Positions 51,123 through 60,716 of a stretch of DNA of 64,000 bases are shown one piece after another (position 1 is the first letter of the stretch; each line of letters starts with the position of its first letter). The position numbers were made by a program, and so were the translations under genes. Source of the stretch: Cetobacterium ceti (GTDB lineage: Bacteria; Fusobacteriota; Fusobacteriia; Fusobacteriales; Fusobacteriaceae); contig NZ_FUWX01000004.1 in the NCBI RefSeq assembly GCF_900167275.1, positions 310,001-374,000 on the forward strand, given 5' to 3'. The notes below the pieces were generated by a model. It had not been told where the DNA came from, made no database searches, and was given only the letters and a program-made list of their open reading frames with translations.

Positions 51123-52655
51123 ATGAGGGAAAAGGACTACAATTATAAAATATATACACCCTATGAATTTGCAATAAAAATGGTAAAAAAATCCCTGGAA
51201 TATTATTTTAGTCAGGGAATCAACGAGGAAAAATTTAAAAATCTTAGAATTTGTGATTTGTCCTGTGGAACTGGAAATTTATTATTAGTAGCCCTAGAGG
51301 AACTTCTAAAATATTCTAAAAAATATTTTGGTGAGTATAGATATTATGAAGAGTGGATAAGTGGATATGATATAGATGAAAAGGCTCTAGAAATTTGTTT
51401 GGAAAGAATAAAGAGTTTTTTAAAAGAATATAATTTGGAATTTGAAAAAATAAATTTAAATTTACAAGATTCACTATATTTAAATTTTGAAAAAAAATTT
51501 GATATTTTAATAGGAAATCCTCCCTATTTAGGAGAAAAGAACAATAAAGAAATTTTTCAAAAAATAAGGGAAATAGAATTTGGAAAAAAATATTATGAAT
51601 CAAAAATGGATTATCTTTATTTCTTTATTGAAAAGGGAATGGATATATTAAAGGATAAGGGCATTTTAACCTATGTGACAACTAACTATTGGTTAAAGGC
51701 TGATGGGGCACATAAATTAAGGGAAAAATTTCAAAGGGAGGGAAAATTTTTAGAAATAGATACCTTTGAATTTTCACTTTTTAAAAATGCCATAGGACAG
51801 CATAATATGATATTTTCTTGGATAAAATCAGGGGAAAAGGATGAGTTTACAATTTTAGAAGAGGATATTAATTTTCAAGGACATAATAGCGAAATTTACA
51901 ATGAAAATGGAAAAATTGTTTTAGCTCCTAGAAATATTATGGAACTAAATAAAAGTATTCTTGAAAAAAGAAATTTTAATTTAGGTGATCTTGTAAATGT
52001 AAATCAAGGAATAGTAACAGGATATGATAAGGCCTTTGTTTTTAAAGAAAAGGTAAAGGAATTTGAAGAGTATTTAAAACCATTTTATAAAAATAAGGAT
52101 ATTGAAAAATATAGTACTTCTAAAAAACCACCTTTTTGGATTTTATATTTAGATAAAAATGTAAACCTTCCAGAAAATATTTTAGAATATTTAGAGCAGT
52201 TCAAAGAAAAATTATCCCTTCGTAGAGAGGTTAAAACAGATAGAATAGCTTGGTGGGAACTTCAATGGGCTAGAGATGAAGAGATATTTTTAAAGGATAA
52301 AATTGTTGTAAGGCAAAGATGTAAATCTAATAATTTTGCCTACAATGAAAGTATATTTTATGGAAGTGCAGATATTTATTATTTAACTAAAAAAAATGAG
52401 GAAATAGATCTATTTTATATTTTAGGTTATTTAAATTCAGAAATATTTTATAGATGGTTTAAATATAATGGAAAAATTAAGGGAAAAAATTTAGAATTTT
52501 ATTCTACTCCTTTAAAGGAAACACCAATTTATTATCCCTTAGATAAAAATGAAAGAGAAAAAATAAATATACTTGTAAAAAAACAAATATTAAGGTATTC
52601 AGAGGAGATACAAAAAGAAATAGATGAATATTTCAATGATATTTTTAATGGGTAG
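51123..52655 (+). CDS. N6-adenine DNA methyltransferase, TaqI/Eco57I-like
   Basis: A 510-residue gamma-class methyltransferase. Motif X region is YTPYEFAIKMV (11-21), motif I CDLSCGTGNLL (44-54), and motif IV N132-P-P-Y135. A TaqI-like C-terminal target-recognition half follows (VNQGIVTGYDKAFVF, KPPFWILYLD, RRWFKYNGK-like ending). No nuclease motif is seen in the N-terminus, and no restriction gene is adjacent. It is therefore an orphan methyltransferase or one whose partner is elsewhere. The gene sits between housekeeping genes scpA and corA. Target sequence cannot be predicted. Confidence 0.88.
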   Translation: MREKDYNYKIYTPYEFAIKMVKKSLEYYFSQGINEEKFKNLRICDLSCGTGNLLLVALEELLKYSKKYFGEYRYYEEWISGYDIDEKALEICLERIKSFLKEYNLEFEKINLNLQDSLYLNFEKKFDILIGNPPYLGEKNNKEIFQKIREIEFGKKYYESKMDYLYFFIEKGMDILKDKGILTYVTTNYWLKADGAHKLREKFQREGKFLEIDTFEFSLFKNAIGQHNMIFSWIKSGEKDEFTILEEDINFQGHNSEIYNENGKIVLAPRNIMELNKSILEKRNFNLGDLVNVNQGIVTGYDKAFVFKEKVKEFEEYLKPFYKNKDIEKYSTSKKPPFWILYLDKNVNLPENILEYLEQFKEKLSLRREVKTDRIAWWELQWARDEEIFLKDKIVVRQRCKSNNFAYNESIFYGSADIYYLTKKNEEIDLFYILGYLNSEIFYRWFKYNGKIKGKNLEFYSTPLKETPIYYPLDKNEREKINILVKKQILRYSEEIQKEIDEYFNDIFNG

Positions 52656-52663
52656 GAGAAAAA

Positions 52664-53728
52664 ATGAGAGTAGAAGAGGTTAAAGTAAAAAAGAATAGAA
52701 AATTAGGGGAAGCTCCAGGAACATTGGTTTATACAGGAAATAGAAAAGATGAGAAAATAAAAATAACATATTATGCCTATGATGAAAAGGATGTTGAAAA
52801 AAAAGAGTATGATATAGGGGTAAATATGGCCTGTTTGAAACCTCAAAAAGATGTGAATTGGATAGATATAAGTGGGATTCATAATGTGAAATTAGTGGAA
52901 AAAATAGGTAGTTTATATAATATAGATAACTTAATTTTAGAGGATTTATTAAATAGTGATCAAAGACCTAAAGTGGATGAAAGGGTTGATTTTATATTTG
53001 CTGTTTTAAAAATGATAACAGTAAATAAAAAAACAGAGGAAATTATTTATGAGCAAGTATCCTTTATCTTAGGAAAAAACTACCTTCTAACTTTCCAAGA
53101 AACACCAGATGATATTTTCCAAAAAATTAGAGAAAGAATAGAACAGGGAGTAGGGAAAATAAGATTACGTAAGGAAAATTACTTGGCATATTCTCTATTA
53201 GATGCTATAGTAGATAATTATCTTATAGTTTTAGAAGAGTTTGAAAATGAAATAGACAGATTAGAGGATAAAATTTTAAATAATGTGGATTCTAAGGATA
53301 TGGAAAAAATAATTGCTTTAAAAAAGAAGTTATCTGTATTTAAGAAAAATGTTAATCCAGTTAGGGAGATGACAATAAAATTAGGAACTAATGAAGTTTT
53401 TGATAGTGGAATTAGAAACTATTTAAAAGATTTATATGACCACATTGTGGTTGTAAGTGAAACTATAGAAAATTTACATAGTAGAGTATCTGGATTAATA
53501 GAACTTTATAATTCATCCATTGGAAATGCTATGAATGAAATTATGAAAGTCTTAACAACAATTTCAACTATATTTATTCCTTTATCTTTTATAACAGGGA
53601 TGTATGGAATGAACTTTGCTAATATGCCAGAACTTAATTGGAAATATGGATATTATGTAACTTTAATTTTAATGGTTTTAATAGTAGTAGGAATGATAAT
53701 TTATTTTAAAAGAAAGAAATGGTGGTAG
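52664..53728 (+). CDS. corA: CorA-type magnesium/cobalt channel
   Basis: A 354-residue protein. It has a large N-terminal cytoplasmic domain and two C-terminal membrane helices, with the signature Y-G-M-N (GMYGMNFANMPEL) between them. A Lys-rich cytoplasmic end KRKKWW follows. Pentameric Mg2+ (also Co2+/Ni2+) uptake. Eight bases from the methyltransferase stop. Confidence 0.95.
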   Translation: MRVEEVKVKKNRKLGEAPGTLVYTGNRKDEKIKITYYAYDEKDVEKKEYDIGVNMACLKPQKDVNWIDISGIHNVKLVEKIGSLYNIDNLILEDLLNSDQRPKVDERVDFIFAVLKMITVNKKTEEIIYEQVSFILGKNYLLTFQETPDDIFQKIRERIEQGVGKIRLRKENYLAYSLLDAIVDNYLIVLEEFENEIDRLEDKILNNVDSKDMEKIIALKKKLSVFKKNVNPVREMTIKLGTNEVFDSGIRNYLKDLYDHIVVVSETIENLHSRVSGLIELYNSSIGNAMNEIMKVLTTISTIFIPLSFITGMYGMNFANMPELNWKYGYYVTLILMVLIVVGMIIYFKRKKWW

Positions 53729-53731
53729 AAA

Positions 53732-54043
53732 ATGAGAGATAGAATTGGGGCCTTAGGTCAGTATATAGTAAAAGAAACAGGAAAACCTTTTAACTTTAAG
53801 TTAATAAAAACAAGTACAGTATACAAGGGAATACTTTTTACAGTGGGAACAGAGGATTTTTTAGTAACAGATGATAAAAGAGAACTTCTTGCAACTACAG
53901 AATTAATAGGAATGAGAACAGCCTTAGATTATCCAGTGAAATTAGCTAAAAGATATACCCATGCAAAATTTCAACATATAGATAAGAAAAAAGAAGAGAT
54001 ATTTATTGTAAATGGAAAGAAATACTATATAGTAAGACTATAA
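53732..54043 (+). CDS. Conserved small protein of unknown function
   Basis: A 103-residue protein, mainly beta-strand by pattern (KLIKTSTVYKGILFTVGTEDFLVTD, EEIFIVNGKKYYIVRL), no signal or membrane segment. It starts 3 bases after corA and a terminator follows, so it is the last gene of the unit. I do not recognise the family. Confidence 0.75.
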   Translation: MRDRIGALGQYIVKETGKPFNFKLIKTSTVYKGILFTVGTEDFLVTDDKRELLATTELIGMRTALDYPVKLAKRYTHAKFQHIDKKKEEIFIVNGKKYYIVRL

Positions 54044-54052
54044 AAGAAGCAA

Positions 54053-54077
54053 AAGAAGCCTTAGGGCTTCTTTTTTT
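54053..54077 (+). terminator. Intrinsic terminator
   Basis: AAGAAGCC (54053-54060) / GGCTTCTT (54065-54072) with a T tract. Confidence 0.88.
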
Positions 54078-54253
54078 CTATAACATATAAAAGAAAGTGT
54101 TAATTAGTGGTGATTTGAGAGACGTTAAAATAAAGATATAATAAATAGTATTTATTAATACTATATATATAGAACTATTTAATTAATATGTTTAATATAA
54201 TTGACACAAATGTCTATAAAATGTTAGACTTATACAATAAATGTACATAATAG

Positions 54254-54405
54254 AATATTATATGGAAATGAGGTTAGATTCCTCTACGGCCCCGCCACTG
54301 TAAATTTGACGAAACTATTAATACCACTGGATATATCTGGGAAGGAATAGGAGTAGGAGGATAAGAGTCAGGATACTTATAATATTTGTACTTCGAGGGA
54401 GGAAG
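54254..54405 (+). ncRNA. Cobalamin (B12) riboswitch of the TonB-dependent receptor
   Basis: P1 is AATATTATA (54254-54262) / TATAATATT (54378-54386). The core GCCACTGTAA, ACCACTGG and GGGAAGG, and a B12 box with AGAGTCAGGATAC, are present. A 3' hairpin CTTC/GAAG (54391-54405) carries the Shine-Dalgarno GGGAGG overlapping its loop, so ligand-dependent loop-loop pairing would hide the ribosome site. TTGACA at 54201-54206 upstream is a possible -35, without an equally good -10. The 175 bp between the preceding terminator and the aptamer hold no gene. Confidence 0.94.
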
Positions 54406-54412
54406 AAATTAC

Positions 54413-56371
54413 ATGAAAAAAAGTATTTTATTAGGAGCTTTTATAGTAACAGCAACAATGGCTTTAGGTAAGGAAGATGGGAACTTCGTTAAACTAGAGG
54501 ACACAGTCATTACAACTGAAAATTTTGAAACAACAGTAAGAGATACTCCATCAAATATTTCAATAGTTACATCAGATGAAATAGAAAAAAGTGGAGCAAA
54601 AGATTTAGTTCAAGCATTGCAAAATGTTCCAGGAATATCAATAAAAAGGTATGCAGGAACAATAAAATTTGATATTAGAGGATTAAATTCGATGTACAGT
54701 GATAGAAATGCATTAATTACATTGGATGGAGTTCCTGTATCAGCTTCACAAATTAATAACTTACCAATAGAAAGTATTTCCAAAATAGAAGTTATTCCAG
54801 GAGGAGGAGCAGTTTTATATGGAGATAAAGCTATAGGTGGAATAGTAAATATACTTACAAAATCTGCAATGGATAAACCTTTTTATGGAAATGTATATTT
54901 AGAAACTGGAGATAATCACTATGGTAAAAAGGGATTTGATACTGGATTTAAAGTAACAGATAAATTATTAGCTGAAGTGGGATATACAAATTCAAATCCT
55001 AGTGCATGGAGACATGGAGAAAAATTTGAAAAAGATGAAGCTAGAATTAGAACTAAATATCAATTGGAAAAGGGAGATGTTGAATTTAAATATACACATT
55101 CAGAAAATGAAGATCATAAAGGTGTAGCAGTTCCTAGATATGTTAGTGATAAAGATAGAAGAGATCCAGGTGAAATTATAAGAAGTAAAAATAAAAGTAA
55201 TGATTATTATTTAAAATATAGAAAAGAATTAGGCAATGATTATGAATTTTTAGCATATGGTAATTATTATGAAAAAGAGAATTTATCTTTTGATAGTAAA
55301 AACAATAGTTATTATAAAGATGATAAAGATGTAAAAAAATACTTAAAAATGCAAGTGAAAAAAACATATATGAATTCAAATTATTTAATATTAGGAATGG
55401 ATTATTTAAAAGATGAGATAAAACCATATGAGAGCTCAAAAGATTCAGTTAAAAATAATTATGGTATTTTTGCCATGAATAAAATAAACTACAATAAATT
55501 TCAATTTACTCAAGGAATTAGATATGATAAGGCAAAATATGATTTTTATTGGAGAGATGCATCTTTAAATGCTCCAGAAAAAAAAGGAACTAAAGATAAT
55601 GTAAAATATGGAAACTATTCTTTAGAATTAAGTGGAAATTATTTATATTCTGATACAGGTTCCACATATTTAACATATACAAGAGCTTTTAGAACACCTA
55701 CTGTGGGAGAGATAAGATATACTAAAAATTCAGAAAAATTGAAATCGCAAACACAGGATACGATAGAATTAGGAGTTAAAGATTTCGTAGGGAATACATA
55801 TGTTACTTTATCAACATTTTATAAAAAAACAAATGATGAGATTTATTCCGCAATTCCACCAGAATTTACAGGAATGGTTAATTATAATATAGGGGATACA
55901 AAAAGAATTGGTTTTGAAGGATTTGCAGAGCACTATATAGGAAAATTAACATTAAATACTTCTGCAACTTATATACATCATAAAGTTATAAATGGAGCAT
56001 ATAAAAACTCCTATATACCAAGTGTACCTAATTGGAAATTAACAGCAGGAGCAAAATATGACTTTACAGAAAGATTTACAGTAGGTGGAGACTGGTTATA
56101 TTATAGTAATTCCTATGATTTAGATGATATTAAAAATGAACGTGGGGAAACTGTAAAAGGATATTATATATTTAATATGTCTGCATATTATAAATTTGAA
56201 AATGGTATAATATTAACAGCAAGAATTGAAAATATTTTTGATAAAAAATATGATGAATATGCTGGATATTGGGATGATACTTATGAAGGAAAGGATAATC
56301 CAAAATATAGAAGACAATATTATCCAGCTATAGGAAGAAATTACACTTTAGGAATTGAATATAAATTTTAA
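54413..56371 (+). CDS. TonB-dependent outer-membrane receptor, probably for corrinoids (BtuB-like)
   Basis: A 652-residue protein. It has signal peptide MKKSILLGAFIVTATMALG, a TonB-box-like EDTVITT, a plug domain (NISIVTSDEIEKSGAKDLVQALQNVPGI, IEVIPGGGAVLYG, GGIVNILTK), and a 22-strand-type barrel ending in a C-terminal Phe. The cobalamin riboswitch in front supports corrinoid uptake, which pairs logically with the BtuF-like protein at 20523. ATG 54413 has GGGAGG at 10 bases; the longer frame from 54386 lies inside the riboswitch. Confidence 0.92.
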   Translation: MKKSILLGAFIVTATMALGKEDGNFVKLEDTVITTENFETTVRDTPSNISIVTSDEIEKSGAKDLVQALQNVPGISIKRYAGTIKFDIRGLNSMYSDRNALITLDGVPVSASQINNLPIESISKIEVIPGGGAVLYGDKAIGGIVNILTKSAMDKPFYGNVYLETGDNHYGKKGFDTGFKVTDKLLAEVGYTNSNPSAWRHGEKFEKDEARIRTKYQLEKGDVEFKYTHSENEDHKGVAVPRYVSDKDRRDPGEIIRSKNKSNDYYLKYRKELGNDYEFLAYGNYYEKENLSFDSKNNSYYKDDKDVKKYLKMQVKKTYMNSNYLILGMDYLKDEIKPYESSKDSVKNNYGIFAMNKINYNKFQFTQGIRYDKAKYDFYWRDASLNAPEKKGTKDNVKYGNYSLELSGNYLYSDTGSTYLTYTRAFRTPTVGEIRYTKNSEKLKSQTQDTIELGVKDFVGNTYVTLSTFYKKTNDEIYSAIPPEFTGMVNYNIGDTKRIGFEGFAEHYIGKLTLNTSATYIHHKVINGAYKNSYIPSVPNWKLTAGAKYDFTERFTVGGDWLYYSNSYDLDDIKNERGETVKGYYIFNMSAYYKFENGIILTARIENIFDKKYDEYAGYWDDTYEGKDNPKYRRQYYPAIGRNYTLGIEYKF

Positions 56372-56382
56372 TAAAAATATAT

Positions 56383-56409
56383 AAAAGGAGCTCTTTTGGG
56401 CTCCTTTTT
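56383..56409 (+). terminator. Intrinsic terminator
   Basis: AAAAGGAGC (56383-56391) / GCTCCTTTT (56400-56408) with T residues. It separates the receptor from the PRD regulator. Confidence 0.88.
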
Positions 56410-56428
56410 CGTAATAGGGAGTTGAAGA

Positions 56429-58429
56429 ATGATATCAAGTAGAGGGATTTTAATTTTAGAAAAATTATTAAAAGATAAAGAAAATCAAAATTTGAAAGAT
56501 TTGGTGGAATATTTTGATTTAGGCGAGAGAACTATAAGATATGAAATTGAAAAACTTATGGAAGAAATTAATGAAGTTGAAAATATAATTGAAATTTCTC
56601 GTGGAAATATCACTATAAACAATAGAGAAGTTAGTAAAAAATTTTTAGAGAATAATTATAGTGTAAAAGTTTTTTCTTCTGAGGAGAGAGAATTATATAT
56701 TCTTTTTAAAATTTTATTTTTTAGAATAATAAATCAAAGTGAAGTAATGGAAGAGATGGATATAAGTAGAAGTACCATAAAAATCCATTTGAAAAATATA
56801 AAAAATATATTGGATAAGTATCATTTAACTTTAGAATCTTGTCATAAAAAAGGATTAAAATTAGTAGGAGAAGAGGAAAATATAAGAAGTTTATTATTAA
56901 AAACAATAACTTCTATAAAAAAACAAGGAAATATATTTTTTAAAAAGATTTTAGATAATTATTTAGCTTTAGATGAAGATGGGATTAAAATTTTTATAAA
57001 CTATTGTCAAAAGTTAATGGAAAAAATTATTTCAGATGAAGCTTACGAAATTATTAAAAATTATATAATAATTATGATTTTAATGATTAGAAACAAAAAT
57101 GAAATTGATAAGATAAAAAATGAAAAATTTTTGGAAAATACTAAAGAATATGAATATGTTAATAGAGGTGGAACATTATTAGAAGCCCATTATGAGATTA
57201 ATATTTCTAAGATGGAATTTTTAAAAATAACAGATTATTTTTTAGGAAGTCATACATATAATGTAAGTTACTCATATTATGAAAATTGGGTTGAAATGGA
57301 AATTTTAGTTACGAAACTTATAAATGAATTTAATAAAAGAATAGAAGTGGATATATCTAGGGATGAAATATTAATAGATGGATTATTAAATCATTTAAAA
57401 CCAACAATTTATAGAATAAATAATAATATTGAACTAGAAAATTCTATTTATGAAGAGGTCTTAGAAAGTTATCCTCATTTGTATAAAATTACATCTGATG
57501 TTGTAAAACAGTTAGAGGATTACATAGGAAATAAATTTACAGAGGATGAAATTGCATTTTTATCAATACATTTTAAAGCAGCTATAGATAGGAATAAGGT
57601 AAAAAGTAAAAATAAAAAAAATGTTTTAATAGTTTGTGGATTAGGATATGGAACATCAAAATTATTATCACAAAAATTAAGAGAAATTTATTCTATAGAA
57701 ATTGTAGATATAATACCTAAACATTTTTTAAAGAAAACTTTAAAAGAAAATGAAAATATTGATTGCATAATTACTAGTTTAGACTTAAGCGAAGAGAATA
57801 TAGACAGGGAAATAATAAGAGTTCATCCTATTCTTATAGAAGAAGATATTAAAAAGTTAGATAAAAGTGGAATTAGTAGAAGAAATAAAAAAATATTATT
57901 TTCTAAATTAATGGATACTATAAAAAAATATTCAATAATAACTGAGGAAGAAAAACTTTTAGAAGAATTAAAGGATATTTTAGAGATTAACTTGGTGGAT
58001 GATATTTCTCCGAAAAAACTTACAATTTTTGATATGCTAGATAAGAATTCTATAGTGAGAATGGAAAAAATTTCTTCTTGGGAGGAGGGAATTAAAATTG
58101 CAGGAAATATTTTAATGGAGAAGGGAGCAATAAAAGAAACATATATTGATGGAATGATTGAAACAATAAAAAAATATGGAAGTTATATGGTTTTAGCTCC
58201 AGGAATTGTATTTCCCCATGCAAGAACTGAAGAGAATGTAATTAAGAGTTCCTTTGGTATTTTACAATTGGATGAGGGGGTATTATTTCCTGGAAATAAA
58301 TTAATAAAAACAATTGTGGCTTTTTCATCAAGGGATAATAAAGAACATATAGAAGCCTTTGTAGAAATTGTAGAGATATTTAATGGTCAAAATTTTTCAA
58401 TGGATAATTTCATAAATAAAATTCAATAG
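56429..58429 (+). CDS. PRD-containing PTS-regulated transcription activator (MtlR/LicR type)
   Basis: A 666-residue multidomain regulator. Two N-terminal helix-turn-helix segments (about 5-55 and 95-130) come first. Two PTS regulation domains follow (about 180-390), the second with phosphorylatable histidines in HFKAAIDR and nearby. Then an EIIB-like domain (NVLIVCGLGYGTSKL, Cys retained, about 397-490) and a C-terminal EIIA-like domain (about 520-660, active-site His in FPHAR). It should activate the adjacent PTS operon depending on phosphorylation by HPr and EIIB. Confidence 0.93.
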   Translation: MISSRGILILEKLLKDKENQNLKDLVEYFDLGERTIRYEIEKLMEEINEVENIIEISRGNITINNREVSKKFLENNYSVKVFSSEERELYILFKILFFRIINQSEVMEEMDISRSTIKIHLKNIKNILDKYHLTLESCHKKGLKLVGEEENIRSLLLKTITSIKKQGNIFFKKILDNYLALDEDGIKIFINYCQKLMEKIISDEAYEIIKNYIIIMILMIRNKNEIDKIKNEKFLENTKEYEYVNRGGTLLEAHYEINISKMEFLKITDYFLGSHTYNVSYSYYENWVEMEILVTKLINEFNKRIEVDISRDEILIDGLLNHLKPTIYRINNNIELENSIYEEVLESYPHLYKITSDVVKQLEDYIGNKFTEDEIAFLSIHFKAAIDRNKVKSKNKKNVLIVCGLGYGTSKLLSQKLREIYSIEIVDIIPKHFLKKTLKENENIDCIITSLDLSEENIDREIIRVHPILIEEDIKKLDKSGISRRNKKILFSKLMDTIKKYSIITEEEKLLEELKDILEINLVDDISPKKLTIFDMLDKNSIVRMEKISSWEEGIKIAGNILMEKGAIKETYIDGMIETIKKYGSYMVLAPGIVFPHARTEENVIKSSFGILQLDEGVLFPGNKLIKTIVAFSSRDNKEHIEAFVEIVEIFNGQNFSMDNFINKIQ

Positions 58430-58433
58430 ACAA

Positions 58434-58474
58434 AAAAACCTTGGTTCTATATTAGAAGAGCTGAGGTTTTTTTT
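58434..58474 (+). terminator. Intrinsic terminator after the PRD regulator
   Basis: 58434-58444 pairs with 58461-58471 (eight Watson-Crick pairs plus wobbles), followed by a T run. The regulator is therefore transcribed apart from the PTS operon. The remaining 95 bases should hold the operon promoter; TATAAT at 58533-58538 is a candidate -10 box. Confidence 0.8.
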
Positions 58475-58569
58475 ATAAAATTTCAAAAATTAAAAATAAA
58501 ATTAGACAATGTATAAAAAAGATTACTTAAATTATAATTTTAATATAAAGGAATATGGGAGATGGATAG

Positions 58570-58992
58570 ATGTTAAAAAAGATGTTACGGGGTAAGATTC
58601 AAATCCTTTCAGAAATAGAAAATTGGGAAGAGAGTATAAGAATTGGATCAAAGCCATTATTAGAAAAAAAATTAATTGAACAGACCTATGTGGATAAAAT
58701 GATTGAAAAAGTTAAAAAATTTGGATTTTATGTGGTTTTAACTGAAAATGTAGCAATGCCTCATAGTAGACCTGAAGATGGAGTAAATGAAACTGGAATG
58801 AGTTTACTAAAAGTTGATAATCCAGTTAAATTTGGAGATAGCCATATAAATTTAATATTTGTTTTAGCAGCAAAGGATAATAATAGTCATATAGATGCTC
58901 TAACAAATTTAGTAGAACTTTTAAATGATGAGAAAAAAGTGGAAGAAGTTATAAAAGCAAAAAGTGAAGAAGAAATTTTAAATTTAATATAG
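58570..58992 (+). CDS. PTS EIIA component (ascorbate/fructose-mannitol family)
   Basis: A 140-residue EIIA of the UlaC/MtlA-IIA fold. Active-site histidine is in MPHSRPEDGV. It passes phosphate from HPr to EIIB (next gene). First gene of the operon EIIA-EIIB-EIIC-split transketolase-aldolase. ATG is preceded by GGGAGATGG. Confidence 0.93.
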   Translation: MLKKMLRGKIQILSEIENWEESIRIGSKPLLEKKLIEQTYVDKMIEKVKKFGFYVVLTENVAMPHSRPEDGVNETGMSLLKVDNPVKFGDSHINLIFVLAAKDNNSHIDALTNLVELLNDEKKVEEVIKAKSEEEILNLI

Positions 58993-59013
58993 TAAATACA
59001 GGGAGGAATTGAA

Positions 59014-59289
59014 ATGAAAATAGTTGCAGTATGTGGTTCTGGATTAGGAAGTAGCTTTATGTTAGAGATGAATATTAAAAAAGTTTTAAAAGAATTAGGA
59101 GTGACAGCTGAAGTTGAACATACAGATTTAGGATCGGCAACAGAGGGATCGGCAGATTTATTTGTAATGGCAACAGATATTGCAAATAGTTGTTCTTTAA
59201 AAAATAAAATAGCTTTAAGTAGTATTATCAATATGAAAGAGTTAAAGGAAAAATTAGAAGAAGAATTTAAAAACAGAGGAATTTTATAA
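59014..59289 (+). CDS. PTS EIIB component (UlaB-like)
   Basis: A 91-residue EIIB with the phosphocysteine loop VCGSGLGSSFM at residues 6-16, typical of ascorbate/galactitol-type EIIB. Starts 21 bases after EIIA with GGGAGG. Confidence 0.93.
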   Translation: MKIVAVCGSGLGSSFMLEMNIKKVLKELGVTAEVEHTDLGSATEGSADLFVMATDIANSCSLKNKIALSSIINMKELKEKLEEEFKNRGIL

Positions 59290-59312
59290 AATAAGCTCTA
59301 AGGGAGGAAAAA

Positions 59313-60659
59313 ATGTTAAATTTAATTTTAGACATTTTAAAAGTACCAGCTATTTTAGTAGGATTAATATCCTTAATAGGACTTTTACTACAGAAAAAAA
59401 ATATGTCGGATACTATAAAGGGGACCATTAAAACTATATTAGGATTTATAGTTATTGGTGGTGGAGCAGGGATTTTAGTAGGAGCTTTAGTTCCTTTTGG
59501 AGATATGTTTGAAGTTGGATTTCATGTTCAAGGAATAGTTCCTAACAATGAAGCTATTGTAGGAATGGCCCTAAAGGAATATGGAACATCAACAGCACTT
59601 ATTATGGCTTTTGGAATGATAGTGAATATTATTATAGCTAAATTTACAAGATTAAGATATATATTTTTAACAGGACATCATACATTTTATATGGCATGTA
59701 TGATTGCAGTAATTTTAGCTGTGGCAGGATTTACAGGAATGGAGCTTGTAGGGGTAGGAGCTTTAGTTTTAGGATTTATAATGGCTTTCTTCCCAGCAAT
59801 AGCTCAACCAGTTATGAGAAAAATAATAGGTTCTGATGATATTGCCTTTGGACACTTTGGAACTATAGGTTATATGTTATCAGCTGGAATAGGAAAAGTT
59901 GTTGGAAAAGGATCAAAATCTACAGAGGAGATGTCTTTACCGAAAAATTTAAGTTTCTTAAGAGATAGTTCTATATCGATATCTTTAACAATGGCAGTTT
60001 TATATATAGTTGTTGCCGTTGCCTGTGGACCAACTTATGTTCAAGATAAACTAAGTGGTGGACAAAATTATATAGTCTTTGCAATAGTACAAGCAATTAC
60101 ATTTGCAGCAGGAGTATTTGTAATTTTACAAGGTGTTAGACTTGTTTTAGCTGAAATTGTACCAGCCTTTACAGGAATTTCAGAAAAAATAGTACCCAAT
60201 GCAAAACCAGCACTTGATTGTCCAGTGGTATTTCCATATGCACCCAATGCAGTTTTAATTGGATTTCTAAGTAGTTTTGTAGGAGGAGTTGTTGGACTTT
60301 TACTTTTAGGACAAATGAGTTTAACACTTATTTTACCTGGAGTTGTACCTCACTTTTTCTGTGGAGCCACAGCGGGAGTATTTGGAAATGCTACAGGAGG
60401 AAGAAGAGGAGCCGTTTGTGGAGCGTTTGCCCATGGATTATTAATTACATTCTTACCAGTTGCTCTTTTACCAATACTAGGAAAATTAGGATTTGCTAAT
60501 ACAACATTCTCAGATGCAGACTTTGGAGTAGTAGGAATTATTTTAGGATATATTTCAGATAATATGAATAAATATATGATAGTTGTTCTAATAGGAATTT
60601 TATTAATAGGAACATACTTTATTCCTAAAAAGAAAAAAGTTGAAGAGGAAGTTGCATAA
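59313..60659 (+). CDS. PTS EIIC transporter (UlaA/SgaT family)
   Basis: A 448-residue membrane component with ten or more hydrophobic segments. It is of the UlaA family: FVIGGGAGILVGALVPFG, AFGHFGTIGYMLSAGIGK and ALDCPVVFPYAPNAVLIGF are characteristic. It translocates and phosphorylates the substrate with EIIA/EIIB. UlaA is the ascorbate carrier, but no ascorbate-6-phosphate catabolic genes (ulaG, ulaD, ulaE, ulaF) are linked, so the substrate may differ. Confidence 0.93.
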   Translation: MLNLILDILKVPAILVGLISLIGLLLQKKNMSDTIKGTIKTILGFIVIGGGAGILVGALVPFGDMFEVGFHVQGIVPNNEAIVGMALKEYGTSTALIMAFGMIVNIIIAKFTRLRYIFLTGHHTFYMACMIAVILAVAGFTGMELVGVGALVLGFIMAFFPAIAQPVMRKIIGSDDIAFGHFGTIGYMLSAGIGKVVGKGSKSTEEMSLPKNLSFLRDSSISISLTMAVLYIVVAVACGPTYVQDKLSGGQNYIVFAIVQAITFAAGVFVILQGVRLVLAEIVPAFTGISEKIVPNAKPALDCPVVFPYAPNAVLIGFLSSFVGGVVGLLLLGQMSLTLILPGVVPHFFCGATAGVFGNATGGRRGAVCGAFAHGLLITFLPVALLPILGKLGFANTTFSDADFGVVGIILGYISDNMNKYMIVVLIGILLIGTYFIPKKKKVEEEVA

Positions 60660-60674
60660 TAAGAATAGAAATAT

Positions 60675-60706
60675 TTAGCCATAGAATTTTCTATGGCTAA
60701 TTTTTT
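60675..60706 (+). terminator. Internal hairpin with T tract before transketolase
   Basis: TTAGCCATAG (60675-60684) / CTATGGCTAA (60691-60700) followed by six T. The next gene's AGGAGG follows directly. It may partly terminate the operon and set a lower transketolase level. Confidence 0.8.
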
Positions 60707-60716
60707 AGGAGGAATT

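Noticed and set aside
54386-54412. Longer TonB receptor start
   Set aside because: It lies within the riboswitch 3' region; the signal peptide begins at 54413.
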